A DNA stretch of 64,000 nucleotides from Actinomycetales bacterium (GTDB lineage Bacteria > Actinomycetota > Actinomycetes > Actinomycetales > Dermatophilaceae). Made by a program: the position numbers and the translations under genes. The notes under the pieces are model-generated. The model did no database searches, was not told where the DNA came from, and saw only the letters and a program-made list of their open reading frames with translations. Below are positions 9,901 through 17,988 of this stretch, in pieces. The DNA lies in NCBI GenBank assembly GCA_002748155.1, contig PDRO01000002.1:62001-126000 (forward strand), in the 5' to 3' direction. The stretch's first letter is position 1; each line of letters starts with the position of its first letter.

Positions 9901-11087
9901 CCGTGCACACCGGCGCCTTACTCGGGATCGACGACCTGCCCCACCTGGGCGCGTCTGTGCCGGTAAGTGATCTACCCCGACTGGCCCGGCTCCTGGCTGA
10001 GCTGACCAAACCCACCAGCCCGACCCGGGCGCCCCGGATCCTGCTCGTCGACGATTGGGAACGGGTCATCGAATCGTTGGAGCGAGCCAGGTCCGCGACC
10101 ACCGCAGACCAACTGCTGGCCCTGGCTCGGACCGGCGCGGATGCCCGGCTCACCCTCGCGGTGAGTGGTGGCCGGGGGTTGCTTTCCGGTCAGGTCGCGT
10201 CCTCGCTGACCCGTCGGATAGTCCTGCTGCCCGCCGACCAGGTCGATCTCACACTGCTCGGCGTGCCGAGCAGTTCCGTTCCGGCGAACCCGCCGCCCGG
10301 ACGAGCCATCGATGCCACCAGCCACTTGGAGGTCCAACTGGCCGCCCTATTACCCGACCCGACACCGACGAGACGTGCCGAAGCCTTGGTTGAGCTGGGG
10401 CAGCGATCGGCGGCCGGACATGATGGCAGTGCAGTGCCGATCCCAGTGCTTCCGCACCGGATCTCCCGCGCCGAGGCGCCGGAACCGGTCGCGGCGCTGC
10501 CCGAGTGCCTTCCGGTCGCGACGGACGGGATCCGGGTGGTCGGCTTCCGCCCGGGCTCAGGCGAGCGCCGGATCGCCGCGCTCGGGTCACGCGGAAGCGG
10601 CCGGACCACAGCCCTTGCCACCGTGGCTGCCGCGCTGCTCGACCAGGATCGGACAGTGGCGGTGATCCGTGGAGCGCCCGGACCACACCCCACGATCTGG
10701 CCCGAGTCCAGCCACGTGCTCACCATCGACGATGTCGAGGAGCTCATCAAGTTGCGCCAAGCCCGGTCGGACCTGGCCCTGATCATCGACGACGCCGCGC
10801 GGCTCACTGGGACAGAGATAGAGCCCGTCGTCCGGGAGATCCTGCGTCTGGTCGACGAGGACGCCGGTGTGATCGCCGTCGGCGGAACACCATCGCAAGT
10901 GGGCGAGAGTTACCGCAGCGTGCTCGCAGAGATCGCCGGTGGCGGTGTGGGTTTGCTGCTCGGTGCGTTGAACTACGGCGAGGAGCAGGCCCTCGGAGTG
11001 CGCCGCCCGATCGTCACCGAAGACATCCCGGGCCGGGGATACCTGGTCCGCCGAGCGGCGGCGACGGCTGTGCACGTGTTCAGTTGA
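6981..11087 (+). CDS. FHA-domain FtsK/SpoIIIE-type ATPase (EccC/EssC-like)
   Basis: A 1368-aa membrane ATPase. It starts with a ubiquitin-like fold candidate (residues 1-90, VRLTVQIADGSRRVDL), then an FHA phosphothreonine-binding domain (about 115-205, IGRDVDCPL, SRRHALI, LGSTNGSWLDG), two hydrophobic helices (about 258-300), and three tandem FtsK/SpoIIIE ATPase domains. Domain 1 has a full Walker A (GGTTGSGKS, about 630) and Walker B (IVIVVDEF). Domains 2 and 3 have GGPRSGRTS and GSRGSGRTT, with Lys replaced by Arg. This is the EccC/EssC architecture of type VII secretion, and FHA fusions of this type are known in Firmicutes and actinobacteria. No WXG100 substrate, EccB, EccD or mycosin is nearby. 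GTG at GGAGGG was chosen over a TTG 17 codons upstream. Confidence 0.88.
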   Translation: MRLTVQIADGSRRVDLDVQVREGATLGDLLDVWPAGARALPENTPDAGMPGEPGDGIQARVDEIVLPRTALLGHPPLLQGTVVTLARTRAGQAEPGQPGLGHGSPRALGLPSARRAALLGLQVVGGPDVGALHDLPPGRHLIGRDVDCPLHVTDPAMSRRHALIHVTSDSVTVRDLGSTNGSWLDGRPLTAAAGLMTEGTRLRLGETTVVLAKPELPSATIRGDGQGYLVVSRAPRQPPWQPGPPITFPEKPGEDQRRRIPWAAVLLPLVFSGVLAFVTKSATMLMFGLMSPLVLVGSWWADRRTGRRTSAADRVRYAAALTAAHRALDEAVAAESRARKTADPGPAWLAEVARHRLAALWDRTGPGSLLVRVGVGSMAADVSAPGWPHEPLLQDVPVTVDLVGCTGVAGPRDAALGSLRAIVGGLAVRHSPARVAIRLDPEAPQSDWGWLTLLPHYLPGWPESTSATETATALAAAAPDRDVVVITEDAERVAPSERVHVLAIADRVTALPPDTTTVLDLSGSSPTLTRPSGGPVKQLTVDTVNARWAGQLAQWLRPLRDAASSAAHGGIPESVGLLSLLGLPRTDQHLDVASAWTQRPRTTSFPIGMGAAGPVWLDLVRDGPHGLVGGTTGSGKSELLVSVVAGLAAGNRPDELSFVLVDYKGGAAFGVCRDLPHVVGLVTDLDPQLTERALISLDAELKRRERVFAARGVGDLAAYQRIRGVDDERVGRIVIVVDEFRSLAEELPDFVDGLVRVASVGRSLGVHLLVATQRPGGVVTPDMRTNLGLRVALRVRDAVDSLDVLESPVAAKIGEHTPGRAFVSSSATGLTEVQSPLATGPATIAETPAVTVLSINGVGLPRPGHLAGRSELDELVAATSRATAELGIRPPDSPWLAPLPALLTLDALPPSTPPVVGRCDEPALQRQRDWTWDPFGEGNLGIVGGPRSGRTSTLQTICAALARAYSPDELHVYAVHTGALLGIDDLPHLGASVPVSDLPRLARLLAELTKPTSPTRAPRILLVDDWERVIESLERARSATTADQLLALARTGADARLTLAVSGGRGLLSGQVASSLTRRIVLLPADQVDLTLLGVPSSSVPANPPPGRAIDATSHLEVQLAALLPDPTPTRRAEALVELGQRSAAGHDGSAVPIPVLPHRISRAEAPEPVAALPECLPVATDGIRVVGFRPGSGERRIAALGSRGSGRTTALATVAAALLDQDRTVAVIRGAPGPHPTIWPESSHVLTIDDVEELIKLRQARSDLALIIDDAARLTGTEIEPVVREILRLVDEDAGVIAVGGTPSQVGESYRSVLAEIAGGGVGLLLGALNYGEEQALGVRRPIVTEDIPGRGYLVRRAAATAVHVFS

Positions 11088-11159
11088 CCTAACGCGCCTT
11101 GCGATGTCCACCTGTTCGTAACCAGCCCACATCACCCTGCCCTCAGCAAACGTGCCGAT

Positions 11160-12245
11160 TCACACGTTGAAACGGAACTCCACGACGTCGCCGTCCTGCA
11201 TGACGTAGTCCTTGCCCTCCAGTCGCACCTTGCCGGCAGCCTTGGCGGCGGCCATCGAGCCGGCGCGGTCGAGCTCGTTGAAGGACACGACCTCGGCCTT
11301 GATGAAACCGCGCTGGAAGTCGGTATGGATCACCCCGGCGGCTTGCGGGGCGGTCCAGCCGGCCCGGATCGTCCAGGCTCGTGACTCCTTCGGACCGGCG
11401 GTGAGGAAGGTCTGCAGCCCGAGCGTGTGGAAACCCACCCGGGCCAACTGGTGCAGGCCGGGCTCGTCGACCCCGACACTCTCGAGCAGCTCACGGGCAT
11501 CCGCCTCGTCGAGCTCGGCGACATCGGCCTCGAGCTTGGCCGACAAGAAGACGCCGTCGGCCGGGGCCACCGATTCGGCCAGCCGGGCGTGCAGGGCAGT
11601 GTCGGTGAGCTGGTCCTCGTCGAGATTGAAGGCGTAGATGAACGGTTTGGTCGTAAGCAATTGCAGTTCACGAACCAACTCAGGGTCGACGTCGAAGGCC
11701 GCGCCCGCGGCATACAGGGTCTGTCCCGACTCCAGGCAGCGTTGCGCGGCCACCGCGGTGTCGTATGCCGCGCGCCGGTCCTTGGCCAGCCGGGCTTCCT
11801 TCTCGAGCCGGGGCACGGCCTTCTCCAAGGTCTGCAGGTCGGCCAGGCACAGCTCGGTCTCGATCGTCTCGATGTCGCCACCCGGGTCGACCCGGCCGTC
11901 GACGTGGGCCACGTCGTCGTCGACGAAGACCCGGACGACCTGGCAGATCGCGTCGGCTTCTCGGATGTTGGCCAGGAACTTGTTGCCCAGCCCCTCCCCC
12001 GTGGAAGCTCCGCGGACGATGCCGGCGATGTCGACGAACGACACGGCGGCAGGCACGATGCGCTGCGAGCCGAAGATCTCCGACAGTCGTCCCAGTCGGT
12101 CGTCGGGCAGTGGCACGACACCGACGTTGGGTTCGATGGTCGCGAACGGGTAGTTCGCAGCGAGCGCCTCGTTGTGCGTCAGCGCGTTGAAGAGGGTGGA
12201 TTTGCCCACGTTGGGCAGCCCAACGATACCGATGGTGAGAGCCAC
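11160..12245 (-). CDS. ychF: Redox-regulated ATPase YchF (Obg family)
   Basis: Universally conserved P-loop NTPase that binds ribosomes and hydrolyses ATP rather than GTP. The 361-aa product has G1 [12 protein letters not shown], the switch region [11 protein letters not shown]3 DIAGI, and the altered G4 typical of YchF (AFNLDED instead of NKXD). The C-terminal TGS domain ([24 protein letters not shown]) is complete and ends in the usual FRFNV. The start is GTG; a TAGACT -10-like hexamer lies 9 nt upstream, so the transcript leader may be only about two bases long. It is transcribed away from the lcp gene. Confidence 0.95.
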   Translation of the reverse strand: MALTIGIVGLPNVGKSTLFNALTHNEALAANYPFATIEPNVGVVPLPDDRLGRLSEIFGSQRIVPAAVSFVDIAGIVRGASTGEGLGNKFLANIREADAICQVVRVFVDDDVAHVDGRVDPGGDIETIETELCLADLQTLEKAVPRLEKEARLAKDRRAAYDTAVAAQRCLESGQTLYAAGAAFDVDPELVRELQLLTTKPFIYAFNLDEDQLTDTALHARLAESVAPADGVFLSAKLEADVAELDEADARELLESVGVDEPGLHQLARVGFHTLGLQTFLTAGPKESRAWTIRAGWTAPQAAGVIHTDFQRGFIKAEVVSFNELDRAGSMAAAKAAGKVRLEGKDYVMQDGDVVEFRFNV

Positions 12246-12315
12246 AAGTGCAGCAGTCTAGTAGCCGGGTTTGGTTCCCAACCACTGCATAGGGTCGGAA
12301 CGCCGGGCGGGGTGT

Positions 12316-12344
12316 CTGACTTGCATGGGAAGAACGACTAAATT
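12316..12344 (+). promoter_or_regulatory. Promoter of the lcp gene, leaderless type
   Basis: A -35-like CTGACT (12316-12321) and a -10 TAAATT (12339-12344) are 17 bp apart. The GTG start follows the -10 after 7 nt, where transcription should begin, and no Shine-Dalgarno is present. This is inference from pattern, repeated at many genes in the window. Confidence 0.5.
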
Positions 12345-12351
12345 ACGTCCC

Positions 12352-13395
12352 GTGAGCACTGATCGGACCCAGGCGTCAGCACCAGCCGGACGCCGGGTTC
12401 CTGGGCGGCGACGCCGTCGGATCGCGTGGGCCGCACTTGTTGTCTGCGGCTTAGTCGTGCTCACGGCGGGGGGCTACCTGGTTTATCTCAACCAGATCGT
12501 CAGCAACAACGTGCGCCAAGACGACCTGCTCCCTTCGCCGACGGCCAAAGTGACCAACTCCACCGGTGGCGTCACCACAGTGACCGCCCCGCCCCGTAGT
12601 GAAGCTGCCAGCGCCCCGTTGAACATGCTCATCCTTGGCACTGACTCCCGAGACCACGCCAACCGCGGCCGTTCCGATGTCATCCTGCTGGCTCACATCA
12701 ACGGCGATCGCAGCGCGGTCACCCTGATCCACTTCCCCCGTGACCTATATGTCGGCATCCCGGGACACGGCAAGAACAAGATCAATGCCGCCTACGCCTA
12801 TGGCGGCGTCAAGCTGCTCGTGCTCACCCTGCAACAGCTCATCCACGTCCCCATCGATCACGTGGCTATCGTCGATTTCAACGGGTTCAAGCAGCTAACC
12901 GACGCCATCGGCGGGGTCGACGTCCGGGTGGCCGAAGCCAGCCCGGGGTTCCCCGCCGGGGTGATGCACATGGACGGCAAGACCGGCTTGAAGTTCGTGC
13001 GCACCCGATACCGACTCAGCCAAGGCGACATCTCCCGTGGGCGGCGCCAACAGGCTTTCGTCAAAGCCGTGCTGCTCAAGGGTCTGAGCAAAGAAGTGCT
13101 GCTCAACCCGATCAAGCTGGCGAGTTTCATCGATGCGGGCACGAGCAACCTCACCGTCGACCAGTCCTTGGATGTCGCCACGATGCGCGCATTGGCGTTC
13201 TCGCTGCGGAACGTGCGTGGCAACGACATCAGCTTCATCACGGCCCCGTGGAAGGGCATAGGCACCTCACGCGGCGGCATCTCGATCGTGGTCCCCAGCA
13301 AGAAGCAGATGGCAGTGCTCTCCCGAGCGCTACGAACCGACTCGCTACAGGACTACGATGATCCGGTGTCACCGACACACGGCTTCTCCAGGTGA
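12352..13395 (+). CDS. LytR-CpsA-Psr (LCP) family cell-wall glycopolymer ligase
   Basis: LCP proteins transfer polyprenyl-linked glycopolymers such as arabinogalactan, teichoic acid or capsule onto peptidoglycan outside the membrane. The product has a basic N-terminus (GRRRRRIAWAA), one membrane helix (residues about 22-45) and an extracellular LCP domain with LILGTDSRD, GRSDVILLAHIN, FPRDLYV, KINAAYAYGG and DFNGFKQLTDAIGGVDV, including the conserved Asp/Arg residues that hold the pyrophosphate. The frame is open further upstream, but the GTG 7 nt after the TAAATT -10 fits a leaderless start and puts the helix where expected. The downstream cysQ gene may be co-transcribed. Confidence 0.9.
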   Translation: MSTDRTQASAPAGRRVPGRRRRRIAWAALVVCGLVVLTAGGYLVYLNQIVSNNVRQDDLLPSPTAKVTNSTGGVTTVTAPPRSEAASAPLNMLILGTDSRDHANRGRSDVILLAHINGDRSAVTLIHFPRDLYVGIPGHGKNKINAAYAYGGVKLLVLTLQQLIHVPIDHVAIVDFNGFKQLTDAIGGVDVRVAEASPGFPAGVMHMDGKTGLKFVRTRYRLSQGDISRGRRQQAFVKAVLLKGLSKEVLLNPIKLASFIDAGTSNLTVDQSLDVATMRALAFSLRNVRGNDISFITAPWKGIGTSRGGISIVVPSKKQMAVLSRALRTDSLQDYDDPVSPTHGFSR

Positions 13396-13499
13396 CCCGA
13401 AACCTCCAACTCCCCAATGGCCCATCCGAGGAGCCGAGCTGGGCAGGAGCCCGCCGTGCATCCGTCAACGACCGCCGGTCCCGGACCGACTCCGATCAG

Positions 13500-14291
13500 A
13501 TGCCCACGCCCACGTCCTACCACGCCGTATCTGACCACGCCATCGCCCGGACGTTGGCCGATGAGGCCGGCCGATTGCTGATGCGGTTGCGTGCCGACGC
13601 AACCTTGCTCAGTGACCCGGCGGTGTTGCGGCGCGCTGGTGACATCCGCTCCAACGACTTGCTGCTGGGCCGGTTGGCCGAACTGCGCCCGGGCGACGCC
13701 GTGCTCAGCGAGGAGTCGGTGGACAACTTGGACCGGCTGACGGCCGAGCGGGTGTGGATCATCGATCCGTTGGACGGGACCCGGGAGTTCGGCGAACCAC
13801 CCCGCGATGACTGGGCAGTGCACGTTGCGTTGTCGTCGCAGGGGCAGCTGACGGCCGGGGCGGTGGCGCAACCGGCGGCGGGACGCACCTTCGGCACGGA
13901 CCGGCCACCGGCGCTCCCGGTTCGCGATCCGAGTATGCCGATCCGGCTCGCTGTGAGCCGCACCCGGCCGCCGGCTTTTGTTACCGAGCTGGCGGAAGCG
14001 CTCGGTGGCGAGTTGCTGCCGATGGGCTCCGCAGGTGTCAAGGTTGTGGCCGTGCTGACCGGAGTCGCCGATGCCTACGTTCATGCTGGAGGTCAGTTCG
14101 AATGGGATTCGGCGGCCCCGATCGCCGTGGCGCAGGCTGCGGGCTTGCACACCAGCCGGGTTTCCGGCGGCCCACTGTGCTACAACCGGCAGGAGCCGAG
14201 CCTGCCCGACGTGCTCGTCTGCCACCCCGATGTGTCCGCCCGGGTGCTGGCCACAATCCTCGAGTGCCTGCCGGATCCGACAGCCGGGTGA
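13500..14291 (+). CDS. cysQ: 3'(2'),5'-bisphosphate nucleotidase, CysQ-like (inositol monophosphatase family)
   Basis: Removes phosphate from PAP/PAPS-type nucleotides or inositol phosphates, using bound metal ions in the cytoplasm. The metal-binding motif DPLDGTREF and the C-terminal WDSAAPIAVAQAAG are intact, and LSEESVDN supplies the upstream acidic ligand. The 263-aa size from this ATG (MPTPTSYHAVSDHAIAR) matches the actinobacterial CysQ group. A longer frame begins at a GTG that overlaps the lcp stop (GTGA), which would couple it to lcp; that 36-residue extension is low in complexity and has no Shine-Dalgarno, so I prefer the shorter form. The substrate could also be an inositol phosphate. 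Confidence 0.85.
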   Translation: MPTPTSYHAVSDHAIARTLADEAGRLLMRLRADATLLSDPAVLRRAGDIRSNDLLLGRLAELRPGDAVLSEESVDNLDRLTAERVWIIDPLDGTREFGEPPRDDWAVHVALSSQGQLTAGAVAQPAAGRTFGTDRPPALPVRDPSMPIRLAVSRTRPPAFVTELAEALGGELLPMGSAGVKVVAVLTGVADAYVHAGGQFEWDSAAPIAVAQAAGLHTSRVSGGPLCYNRQEPSLPDVLVCHPDVSARVLATILECLPDPTAG

Positions 14292-14413
14292 GTCTTCCGC
14301 GAGCAAACCGGCAGACTCTGAGCCCAGCTGGGTTGGCGGCCGGTCAGGGTCGTGGTTTCACAGTCGTCGTCACGGGCCGAGGCGACCGCAGGGGTGGCCG
14401 GCGCCGTCCACAC

Positions 14414-15076
14414 TCATGTGGCCCGTGGAGCGTGGACGACCTGCTGCGCGTCGGTCAGCCCCCGATGGACGAGCAGCTCCGCAGCATCGGCCGCCTCTGC
14501 CACCGTCAGTGGCAGCTCGACCCGCTCCGCCGACGAGAAGTCTCGCAACACGTAGTCAGCCGGATCCATGCGGCCGGGGGGACGATCGATCCCGACCCGC
14601 ACCCGCAGGTAGTCGCGCGTATCGAGAGCCCTGGAGATCGACCGGAGGCCGTTGTGACCGCCCTCGCCTCCGCCTCGCTTGAGCCGGATCGTGCCGCCCG
14701 CCAGATCCAGGTCGTCGTGCGCGACGATCAGCCGGTCCGGATCGATGCCGTAGAAACCCAGCAGCGCCTTGACCGGCCCACCCGATTCGTTCATGTATGC
14801 CGCGGGCACCGCGAGCACGGCGGCCGGCCCCGGCACACCGCCAGGCAGCACACCGAGCCGCACCGAACACACGTGAGCCCGCGCGCGGTGCGCAGAGAAG
14901 CGTTCGAGCGACGTCGTGGTCATGGCAACGTCAGAGTCGCTGCGGCCCCGCCCAGCACCGCCGGTCACCGAGTGTCGCCGAGCCAACTCCCCGACGACCA
15001 TGGCGCCGACGTTGTGCCGGTTGGCGGCATACCTGGGGCCGGGGTTACCCAACCCGACGACGAGCCACTGGGACAC
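14414..15076 (-). CDS. pth: Peptidyl-tRNA hydrolase
   Basis: Frees peptide from peptidyl-tRNAs that drop off the ribosome. The 220-aa product begins [21 protein letters not shown], with the Asn and catalytic His of the family, and keeps [19 protein letters not shown] and [14 protein letters not shown] stretch of about 15 extra residues ([17 protein letters not shown]) after the first helix is longer than usual but lies in a surface loop region. The GTG start has GGAGG 4 nt ahead. It follows rplY by 42 bp, the common rplY-pth pair, so both are probably one transcript. Confidence 0.96.
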   Translation of the reverse strand: MSQWLVVGLGNPGPRYAANRHNVGAMVVGELARRHSVTGGAGRGRSDSDVAMTTTSLERFSAHRARAHVCSVRLGVLPGGVPGPAAVLAVPAAYMNESGGPVKALLGFYGIDPDRLIVAHDDLDLAGGTIRLKRGGGEGGHNGLRSISRALDTRDYLRVRVGIDRPPGRMDPADYVLRDFSSAERVELPLTVAEAADAAELLVHRGLTDAQQVVHAPRAT

Positions 15077-15118
15077 GGTTCCTCCACTCGCCCACGGCGG
15101 ACGCGGTGGGTCGTGTGA

Positions 15119-15748
15119 TCAGTCGCCCGACTCGGCCGCTTCGTCAGCGGCACCCGACCCCGAATCCGACAGCTCGACGCCCTCGGTCTCGCCTTCGTCC
15201 TCGGCCGGCTCAGCCGACGGGATCGTCACGTTGACCAGCAGTGCATCGGCGTCGGTGATTAGCTCGGCACCCTTGGGCAGGACCAGGTCGCTCGCGTGCA
15301 GTTGGCTCCCCGCCGGCAAGCCCTCGATCGAGATGGCGACCGCAGTGGGAATGTCGGTGGCCTCGACGAGTAGTTGCACAGTCGTGTAGTCGGTCGTGAC
15401 GACCGTGCCCGATTCGGCTTCACCTTCGAGGCGCACCGGGACGTCGACCGTGACCTTCTCACCGCGCCGGACGATGACGAGATCGATGTGCTCGATGATC
15501 GGCCGGATCGGGTCGCGCTGCACGTCGCGGGCCAAGGCCAGCTGGATGTCACCTTCGACATCGATCGACAACAGGGCATTAGCGTTCTTCAGGGCCAGCA
15601 TCGTGTCGTGACCAGGCAAGGCGATATGCACCGGATCGGTGCCGTGGCCGTAGAGTACGGCAGGGATCTTGCGGGCGCGCCGGAGCTTGCGCGCCGCGCC
15701 TTTGCCGAAGGCCGTGCGTCGCTCGGCGACCAGTCTGATCTCGGACAT
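15119..15748 (-). CDS. rplY: 50S ribosomal protein L25/general stress protein Ctc
   Basis: Binds 5S rRNA in the large subunit. The N-terminal L25 domain is clear (MSEIRLVAERRTAFGKGAARKLRR, IPAVLYGHGTDPVHIALP). The C-terminal TL5/Ctc domain follows (VTVDVPVRLEGEAESG, VEATDIPTAVAISIEGL), ending in an acidic tail rich in Glu, Asp and Ser. The 209-aa length fits the long Ctc form. I chose the ATG with GAGGAG four bases ahead; a 29-codon upstream extension has no support. It leads the pth operon. Confidence 0.95.
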   Translation of the reverse strand: MSEIRLVAERRTAFGKGAARKLRRARKIPAVLYGHGTDPVHIALPGHDTMLALKNANALLSIDVEGDIQLALARDVQRDPIRPIIEHIDLVIVRRGEKVTVDVPVRLEGEAESGTVVTTDYTTVQLLVEATDIPTAVAISIEGLPAGSQLHASDLVLPKGAELITDADALLVNVTIPSAEPAEDEGETEGVELSDSGSGAADEAAESGD

Positions 15749-15953
15749 GCTGCTCCTCGGATGGCTGCCGGGCTGATCGGGCAGCTCGTGTCGATGGGTC
15801 GGAACGGGGCGGGGCCTCGACGCGGGGCGCGGCACGCGCGGCGGAGGCTCGAGGACCTGAGCCTGTCTCGCGTCTCAGTCATCGATCCCACGTCGATCAC
15901 GGATGACCCACCTGTCGTGGCACGTCCCTCGCCGAGGCAACTCCCGGATCTTA

Positions 15954-16982
15954 CTAGGGCGGCGCGGATGACCGGAAATCGGGCTTTCCCCGCGGACCGT
16001 CCTGACGTCGCCCGGCGCGCAACTCACCGAAACGCACCAGAGTGACTCCGGTGAGGATGAGCACCCCACCACCCAGCTGGGTCATCGTCGGGAGTTCCCC
16101 GAGCAGCAACCATGCCAGCGCCACGGCGAACAGCACTTCGGTCAGCCCGACGAACGACGCCACTGTGGACCCCACCCGTCGTGCTCCGACAGCGCCCAAG
16201 AGATATGCCGCAGCCGCCGCGACAACGCACAGTTCGACTACTGCGGTCCACCACGGCAGCCGAACCCCACTGATCGTGACCTCGGTCGTAGTCGCGGCCA
16301 ACGGAAGCAGCCCGACGCCCCCCACGACAGCCAGGATCAGGGCTCCGACAAGTAGCCCAAGGCTGGCTAGGGTGACCGCGGGAAGTCCGGTGTCCAGGCG
16401 CGCCGACAACAAGAAGTACGTGGCCAACCCGACGGCGGCCAGCAGACCCCAGGCGACACCGACGGCATCGAGGGTCACCGATCCGGGCAGATCGAGCACG
16501 AAAACCAGCCCGGACAGTGCGAGCCCTGCCCCCACTTGGGTGGATCGACCAGGCCGGCGCCCGGTCCGTAGCCATACCCAGAGAACCACGAGCACGATGC
16601 CGAGGAACTCGAGCAGAAGGGCCACGCCGATAGCCAGTCGCTGCACTGCGTTGAAATAGGCGAATTGCACGACGGCGACCGAGACCGCGCCGTAGCCGAG
16701 CACGACCGGCATACTCCGGCGCAGGGTGGCCCTCCCGACGTTCGCCGACCGGGCCGCTGACCAAGCCGGTCCGAGCAGCAACAGACCGCCGATCCCGACC
16801 CGGGCCAGCACAAGGGCACCCGGGCTCCACCCGGTCACGAGCAGTGCTTTCGCGAAGGGGCCCGAGGTGGCGAATGCGGCTGCCGAAGCGACTACCGCAA
16901 GCAAACCCAGGTCGATACCAGCCATGGGCTTGTGGCGCCTCGGCCGGGTCGGTTCCGTACTGGCCGGTCCTGCGAGCGACAT
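15954..16982 (-). CDS. EamA/DMT-superfamily transporter
   Basis: An integral membrane protein of 342 aa with about ten hydrophobic helices and two EamA repeats (AAFATSGPFAKALL... in the first half, VGSTVASFVGLTEVLFAVALAWLLLGE in the second). Such proteins export amino acids, nucleotides or other small metabolites; the substrate cannot be read from the sequence. It follows prs by 25 nt in the same direction, so it may be the last gene of a glmU-prs transcript. The C-terminal tail is short, basic and cytoplasmic. Confidence 0.85.
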   Translation of the reverse strand: MSLAGPASTEPTRPRRHKPMAGIDLGLLAVVASAAAFATSGPFAKALLVTGWSPGALVLARVGIGGLLLLGPAWSAARSANVGRATLRRSMPVVLGYGAVSVAVVQFAYFNAVQRLAIGVALLLEFLGIVLVVLWVWLRTGRRPGRSTQVGAGLALSGLVFVLDLPGSVTLDAVGVAWGLLAAVGLATYFLLSARLDTGLPAVTLASLGLLVGALILAVVGGVGLLPLAATTTEVTISGVRLPWWTAVVELCVVAAAAAYLLGAVGARRVGSTVASFVGLTEVLFAVALAWLLLGELPTMTQLGGGVLILTGVTLVRFGELRAGRRQDGPRGKPDFRSSAPP

Positions 16983-17007
16983 TGGTGCAGCATCGACCTC
17001 GGGCCGG

Positions 17008-17985
17008 TCAGGCCCGACCTTCGAAAAGGCTCGTCACGGAGCCGTCGGCGAAGACTTCGAGAATGGCGGTGCCGATCAACGGAGCGATCGGCCGCACCGT
17101 GAGCTTGTCGAATCGTTGAGCATCGCGCAGCGGCAGTGTGTCGGTGACGATAACTTCGGACGCCCCGGTGGCCTTGAGCCGCTCGACCGCCGGGCCGCTG
17201 AGGATGGCGTGGGTGGCCGCGATAACCACCCCGGCCGCGCCCTCAGCCAACAGCGCATCAGCGGCCTTGCAGATCGTGCCGCCGGTGTCGATCATGTCGT
17301 CCACGAGAATGCAGGTACGTCCGCGCACCGAGCCGACCACCCGGTTTGCGACACTCTCGTTGGGTCGAGCCGGGTCGCGGGTCTTGTGCACGAAGGCCAG
17401 CGGCGCGCCACCGAGCCGTCTGGACCACTGCTCGGCGACCTTGATCCGGCCCGCGTCCGGGGAGACGACCGACAACTCCTCGGAGCCGTACTTATCGATG
17501 ACGTGTTCGGAGAGGATCGGCAAGGCCATCAGGTGATCGACCGGGCCGTCGAAGAAGCCTTGGATCTGCGCGGTGTGCAGGTCGATAGTCATCAGCCGAT
17601 CGGCACCTGCGGTTTTCAGCACGTCGGCCATCAGGCGCGCTGAGATCGGCTCTCTGCCGCGGTGTTTCTTGTCTTGGCGGGCATAGCCGTAGAACGGGAG
17701 AACGACGGTGATCCGTTTGGCCGAGGCGCGCTTCAACGCGTCGATCATGATGAGCTGCTCCATGATCCACTCGTTGATCGGTGCCGTGTGACTCTGGATC
17801 ACGAAAGCGTCGCAGCCTCGCACGGACTCCTCGTAGCGGACGTAGATCTCGCCGTTGGCGAATTCGTAGGCCTCGGTGGGCACGATGGTTGTGCCGATGT
17901 TCTCGGCTACCGCTTCGGCGAGCGCCGGGTGGGCGCGCCCCGAAAAGATCATCAGATGACGTTTGGTCTTGCGGCGGACGGCCAT
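17008..17985 (-). CDS. prs: Ribose-phosphate pyrophosphokinase (PRPP synthetase)
   Basis: Makes 5-phosphoribosyl 1-diphosphate from ribose 5-phosphate and ATP, for nucleotides, His, Trp and cell-wall decaprenyl-phosphoarabinose. The class I signature is complete: FANGEIYVRYEESVRG, the ATP-binding region YARQDKKHRGREPISARL, the metal site TIDLHTAQIQGFF, and the PRPP loop CILVDDMIDTGGTI. The 325-aa length is standard. Its ATG lies 3 nt after the glmU stop with GGGAG just ahead, so the pair is translationally linked, as in other actinobacteria. Confidence 0.97.
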   Translation of the reverse strand: MAVRRKTKRHLMIFSGRAHPALAEAVAENIGTTIVPTEAYEFANGEIYVRYEESVRGCDAFVIQSHTAPINEWIMEQLIMIDALKRASAKRITVVLPFYGYARQDKKHRGREPISARLMADVLKTAGADRLMTIDLHTAQIQGFFDGPVDHLMALPILSEHVIDKYGSEELSVVSPDAGRIKVAEQWSRRLGGAPLAFVHKTRDPARPNESVANRVVGSVRGRTCILVDDMIDTGGTICKAADALLAEGAAGVVIAATHAILSGPAVERLKATGASEVIVTDTLPLRDAQRFDKLTVRPIAPLIGTAILEVFADGSVTSLFEGRA

Positions 17986-17988
17986 TGC

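Noticed and set aside
14323..14332. Palindrome CCCAGCTGGG between cysQ and pth as terminator
   Set aside because: A 10-bp palindrome with no loop and no U-tract is too weak to call.
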